From Lachnospiraceae bacterium (GTDB lineage: Bacteria; Bacillota; Clostridia; Lachnospirales; Lachnospiraceae), in assembly GCA_003519685.1 (NCBI GenBank), contig DOWG01000054.1:3968-12254 (forward strand): a DNA stretch of 8,287 bases. Reading direction: 5' to 3'. Below are positions 5,080-8,287 of this stretch, one piece after another. Position 1 is the first letter of the stretch. Every line of letters starts with the position of its first letter. Below the pieces are notes generated by a model. That model was given only the letters and a program-made list of their open reading frames with translations. It did no database searches and was not told the DNA's origin. A program made the position numbers and the translations under genes.

Positions 5080-6168
5080 ATGAAAAATACAGCAAAGAAA
5101 CAGATGAGTAAGTCTACAAGGTCCAATCTTATTATGACCGGTGCCATTGTTCTGGTATATATTGTAAGTCAAATCATGATAGCCGGTGGGGCAATGTCCA
5201 ACCTGATGAAGGGATTATTGGTTCCCTTATGCTATTATTCGATTTTGGCCGTGTCCTTGAACTTGACCGTAGGAATTCTCGGTGAGCTAAGCCTTGGGCA
5301 TGCGGGCTTTATGTGTATCGGAGCATTTACCAGCGCCTTCTTTTCCAAGGCGACGGTTTCGGTGATCACGAATGCGGGGGTAAGATTCACCCTGGCGATT
5401 CTTATCGGTGCATGCGCCGCAGCACTGTTTGGCGGCTTGATCGGTACGGTGGTATTGCGTCTTCAGGGTGACTACCTTGCAATCGTAACGCTTGCCTTTG
5501 GCGAAATCATTAAAAATGTGGTGAATGCTTTATTCATTGGTATCGATTCGAATGGAATTCATTTTTCGATGAAGGATGCGATGGCGTTAAATCTTTCGGA
5601 GGACGGAAAGATCATTGTAAACGGACCAAGAGGAATCACCGGAACACCGAAGGATGCAACCTTTACGATAGCTGCCCTATTACTGATTTTAACCTTTGTG
5701 ATTGTCACCAATCTGGTAAATTCCCGTTCCGGCCGCGCGATCATGGCGATTCGTGATAACCGTATTGCGGCAGAATCCGTAGGAATCCATATTACAAAAT
5801 ACAAGATTCTGGCATTTACCATATCCGCTGCATTGGCGGGGGTTGCAGGTGTTCTGTACGCGCATAATATTTCCACCCTGATTGCAGCACCTAAGAATTT
5901 CGGATATAATATGTCTATCATGATTCTTGTCTTTGTAGTTCTCGGAGGGATCGGGAATCTGAAAGGCTCTGTGATTGCAGCAGTGGTACTGACAATGCTT
6001 CCGGAGTATCTGCGTTTTATGCAGGATTACCGGATGCTGATCTACGCAGTCATTCTGATTGTAATGATGATTTTTAATTGGAACCCGAAATGTATTACAT
6101 GGCGTAAGAACCATTCTTTACAGGGATACTTTGCCAGGCTGACAAAAAAGACAAAGAAGGAGGCGTAA
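5080..6168 (+). CDS. livM: Branched-chain amino acid ABC transporter permease LivM
   Basis: This 362-residue membrane protein is the second permease half. A short polar N-terminus (1-16) is followed by hydrophobic segments. The family signatures are GELSLGHAGF at 68-77, LQGDYLAIVTLAFGEIIK at 128-145 and the coupling-loop segment GRAIMAIRDNRIAAESVGI at 218-236. A polar stretch at about 152-195 is probably an extracytoplasmic loop. ATG 5080 was chosen because AGGTGG (5068-5073) lies 6 nt upstream. A TTG at 5041 would extend the frame by 13 Arg-rich residues overlapping livH and is less likely. The stop codon is 4 nt before livG. The protein pairs with LivH to form the substrate path. Confidence 0.95.
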   Translation: MKNTAKKQMSKSTRSNLIMTGAIVLVYIVSQIMIAGGAMSNLMKGLLVPLCYYSILAVSLNLTVGILGELSLGHAGFMCIGAFTSAFFSKATVSVITNAGVRFTLAILIGACAAALFGGLIGTVVLRLQGDYLAIVTLAFGEIIKNVVNALFIGIDSNGIHFSMKDAMALNLSEDGKIIVNGPRGITGTPKDATFTIAALLLILTFVIVTNLVNSRSGRAIMAIRDNRIAAESVGIHITKYKILAFTISAALAGVAGVLYAHNISTLIAAPKNFGYNMSIMILVFVVLGGIGNLKGSVIAAVVLTMLPEYLRFMQDYRMLIYAVILIVMMIFNWNPKCITWRKNHSLQGYFARLTKKTKKEA

Positions 6169-6172
6169 GGTT

Positions 6173-6931
6173 ATGGCAATGTTATCTGTGAAAAACTTAG
6201 GCATCTCCTTCGGCGGATTACGAGCCGTAGATTCCTTCAATATTACGATTGAAAAGGGGGAGCTGTACGGTCTGATCGGACCGAACGGTGCCGGAAAAAC
6301 AACCTGTTTTAACCTGCTGACCGGTGTGTATAAGCCGGATACCGGTAAAATCCTTCTGGATGGCGTCGATATCACCGGCAGGAATACGATGGAAATTAAT
6401 CAGGCCGGGATAGCAAGAACGTTTCAGAATATTCGTTTATTTAAGAATCTGTCCGTTCTGGATAATGTGAAAATCGGACTCCATAACAGCTATAAATATT
6501 CCACGGCCGCCGGCATTTTAAGGTTACCGTCCTATTTTAAAACGGAAAAGATGATGAAGGAGCGGGCTTATGATATATTGAAGGTCTTTGGTCTGGAGCA
6601 GGAGGCTGCTTTGCTGTCGGCTAATCTTCCCTATGGCAAGCAGAGAAAGCTGGAAATTGCAAGAGCGCTGGCTACGAATCCGAAGTTGCTTTTGTTAGAT
6701 GAGCCTGCCGCCGGCATGAACCCGTCGGAAACCGAAGAGCTGATGGAGACCATTACTTTAATCAGGAAAAAATACGATGTTACAATCTTATTAATAGAGC
6801 ATGATATGAAGCTTGTTTCCGGTATCTGTGAGAAAATATTTGTCCTTAATTTTGGTACGGAACTTGCCAATGGATTGCCGCAGGAAGTGCTTCATAATCC
6901 GGAGGTTATCAAAGCATATCTTGGAGAATAG
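6173..6931 (+). CDS. livG: Branched-chain amino acid ABC transporter ATPase LivG
   Basis: This 252-residue ABC ATPase drives transport from the cytoplasmic face of LivHM. Visible motifs are Walker A GPNGAGKT (36-43), Q-loop RTFQNIR with Q85, signature LPYGKQ (152-157), Walker B LLLLDEP (172-178, catalytic E177) and switch histidine H210 in IEHD. The long segment between the Q-loop and the signature, and the DEPAAGMNP continuation, are typical of LivG. The C-terminus ends in AYLGE, as in LivF. ATG 6173 follows AAGGAGG (6157-6163), which overlaps the end of livM, so translation is probably coupled. All residues needed for ATP hydrolysis are present. Confidence 0.95.
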   Translation: MAMLSVKNLGISFGGLRAVDSFNITIEKGELYGLIGPNGAGKTTCFNLLTGVYKPDTGKILLDGVDITGRNTMEINQAGIARTFQNIRLFKNLSVLDNVKIGLHNSYKYSTAAGILRLPSYFKTEKMMKERAYDILKVFGLEQEAALLSANLPYGKQRKLEIARALATNPKLLLLDEPAAGMNPSETEELMETITLIRKKYDVTILLIEHDMKLVSGICEKIFVLNFGTELANGLPQEVLHNPEVIKAYLGE

Positions 6932-6971
6932 ATAGGGTAGAAAGGAATAAGCGCAAAAAGCCGCGCAGAAA

Positions 6972-6976
6972 TGAGG
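6972..6976 (+). promoter_or_regulatory. Ribosome-binding site fixing the livF start
   Basis: TGAGG lies 6 nt before ATG 6983. An in-frame ATG at 6971 overlaps this site and has no purine-rich sequence ahead of it. LivG and LivF would then both begin MAML, which supports 6983. Confidence 0.7.
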
Positions 6977-6982
6977 TTAAAA

Positions 6983-7693
6983 ATGGCCATGCTGGAAGTG
7001 AAAAACCTACAGGTTTATTACGGAGTGATCCAGGCAATTAAGGGGGTCTCCTTTGAAGTAAATGAGGGGGAAGTGATCGCGCTAATCGGTGCAAACGGCG
7101 CCGGGAAAACAACGATACTGCATACGGTTACCGGACTGCTTCCTGCCAAAACCGGGGAAGTACTCTATGAGGGTACGGATCTGCTGAAGATACCGGCGCA
7201 TAAAATTGTATCCCATGGAATTGCGCATGTACCGGAAGGAAGACATGTATTTTCCCAGCTGACGGTATATGAAAACCTTCTAATGGGTGCCTATACCCGC
7301 AGCGATAAATCTGAGATAGAGGAGACCCTGGAAACGGTATATAAGAGATTTCCAAGGCTGAGGGAGCGAAAAGGACAGTATGCAGGAACCTTAAGCGGCG
7401 GGGAGCAGCAGATGCTGGCGATGGGGCGAGCCTTAATGTCAAAGCCGAGAATCGTGCTGATGGATGAGCCGTCGATGGGGCTTTCGCCGATCCTTGTCGG
7501 GGAAGTATTTGACATCATTCAAAGCATAAGAAAAAGTGGTACCACGGTGCTTCTGGTGGAGCAGAACGCGAAGAAAGCATTATCCATAGCGGACCGGGCA
7601 TATGTTTTAGAAACCGGGAATATTGTATTAGAGGGAAGCGCGAACCAATTATTGAACGATGAATCCGTAAAGAAAGCATATTTAGGAGAGTAA
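6983..7693 (+). CDS. livF: Branched-chain amino acid ABC transporter ATPase LivF
   Basis: This 236-residue ABC ATPase forms a heterodimer with LivG. Walker A is GANGAGKT (36-43), the signature is LSGGEQ (137-142) and Walker B is IVLMDEP (157-163, E162). Two usual ABC residues are changed in the way typical of LivF: the Q-loop position carries E85 in HVPEGRHVF, and the switch histidine is replaced by Q194 in VEQN. The two ATP sites of the LivGF pair are therefore probably unequal. The protein ends in AYLGE. It lies 51 bp after livG and 34 bp before the cytidylate-kinase-like gene, with no terminator visible on either side, so all are likely on one transcript. Confidence 0.95.
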   Translation: MAMLEVKNLQVYYGVIQAIKGVSFEVNEGEVIALIGANGAGKTTILHTVTGLLPAKTGEVLYEGTDLLKIPAHKIVSHGIAHVPEGRHVFSQLTVYENLLMGAYTRSDKSEIEETLETVYKRFPRLRERKGQYAGTLSGGEQQMLAMGRALMSKPRIVLMDEPSMGLSPILVGEVFDIIQSIRKSGTTVLLVEQNAKKALSIADRAYVLETGNIVLEGSANQLLNDESVKKAYLGE

Positions 7694-7702
7694 GGAATTC
7701 AA

Positions 7703-7715
7703 TCAAGAAAGGGCA
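7703..7715 (+). repeat. 13-nt direct repeat before the kinase-like gene (copy 2)
   Basis: TCAAGAAAGGGCA is identical to 4163-4175. Here it is followed by an ATG at 7716 and another in-frame ATG at 7728, so the repeat also bears on which start codon is used. Confidence 0.6.
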
Positions 7716-7727
7716 ATGGTTATTATT

Positions 7728-8287
7728 ATGAATAAGAAATATGTGATTACGATTGCAAGAGGATACGGCAGCGGAGGAAGAACCATCGGCAAAATGCTGT
7801 CTGCGGACTTACAGATTCCATACTATGACAGAGATCTGCTTCGCTTAGCGTCCGATGACAGCGGAATTAATGAGCAATTATTTGCAAAGGCGGATGAGAA
7901 GCTGAAGAAAAGTCTGCTGTTTAAAGTGGCTAAAAATATATACAAGGGGGAGCTGATTCCGCCGGACAGCGATGATTTTGTCTCCAATGATAATTTGTTT
8001 AATTATCAGGCAAAAATCATCAAGGAACTGGCCAATACGGAATCCTGTATCATTATCGGCAGGTGTGCGGACTTTGTATTAAAGGATTACGATAATGTGG
8101 TTAAGGTGTTTGTCCATGCCCCGCTTCCGGCCTGCATCAAGACTCTGAAGGACATGACGGGGAATCCGGAGAAGGAGATCGAGAAACAGATTGCAGGCAT
8201 TGATAAGCATCGTGCGGAGTATTATAAGTACTATACCGGCCGGAGCTGGGATAATGCGAAGAATTATGATCTGTGCTTAAACAGCAG
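7728..8287 (+). CDS. Cytidylate-kinase-like family protein (3' partial)
   Basis: The frame is open from ATG 7728 to the right edge, giving 186 residues. It matches the pattern of the cytidylate-kinase-like family. There is an N-terminal phosphate-binding segment GYGSGGRTIG (12-21), where many relatives have SREYGSGG. Further marks are IPYYDRDLL (30-38), CIIIGRCADFVL (107-118), and a C-terminal portion with DKHRAEYYKYYTG (159-171) and NYDLCLNS (179-186). CMP kinases phosphorylate CMP or dCMP, but this family's substrate is not generally established, and the P-loop has Arg where Lys is usual. ATG 7716 is in frame and would add MVII; the ribosome-binding site is weak for both starts, so the choice is uncertain. 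It is probably read through from livF. Its link to amino acid uptake is unknown. Confidence 0.85.
   Translation, partial: MNKKYVITIARGYGSGGRTIGKMLSADLQIPYYDRDLLRLASDDSGINEQLFAKADEKLKKSLLFKVAKNIYKGELIPPDSDDFVSNDNLFNYQAKIIKELANTESCIIIGRCADFVLKDYDNVVKVFVHAPLPACIKTLKDMTGNPEKEIEKQIAGIDKHRAEYYKYYTGRSWDNAKNYDLCLNS

Overview
The window looks like chromosomal DNA from an anaerobic, low-to-mid-GC Gram-positive bacterium, most likely a Clostridia member of the Lachnospiraceae type. This is inferred from AGGAGG-type ribosome-binding sites, sigma-A-like promoters, a lipoprotein-type solute-binding protein, intrinsic terminators and the flavour of the proteins. No RNA gene was seen that could settle the taxonomy. 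Every gene I can support lies on the + strand.

Positions 1-201 are the end of an HtrA/DegP-like serine protease (its last PDZ domain), followed by an intrinsic terminator at about 270-323. A promoter at 391-419 then drives an unusual ClpX-type AAA+ unfoldase (487-1914). It keeps the zinc-binding domain, the Walker motifs and the ClpP-docking IGF loop. It has lost the RKH substrate-recognition loop and has gained a charged N-terminal extension and a long linker. A small acidic zinc-ribbon protein of unknown function follows (1977-2255), and the unit closes with a strong terminator (2290-2367).

Positions 2368-2715 form a long upstream region for the next operon. It holds an inverted repeat, a good promoter (2507-2535), a terminator-like palindrome just after the expected transcription start, and four 15-bp tandem repeats. 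The repeats lie inside a Leu-rich short open frame that ends in a TAATG overlap with the next start codon.

The operon is a complete branched-chain amino acid (LIV/HAAT) ABC importer: lipoprotein binding protein (2716-3891), a 296-bp structured spacer, permeases LivH (4188-5069) and LivM (5080-6168), and ATPases LivG (6173-6931) and LivF (6983-7693). The lipoprotein would capture the amino acid outside the membrane, LivH-LivM would form the channel, and LivG-LivF would power uptake. A cytidylate-kinase-like P-loop protein (7728 onward) follows within 34 bp and runs off the right edge.

The most interesting points are the divergent stand-alone ClpX with its zinc-ribbon neighbour, and the layered leader of the liv operon. 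The transporter itself is ordinary. I see no CRISPR array, tRNA, rRNA, insertion sequence or phage gene.
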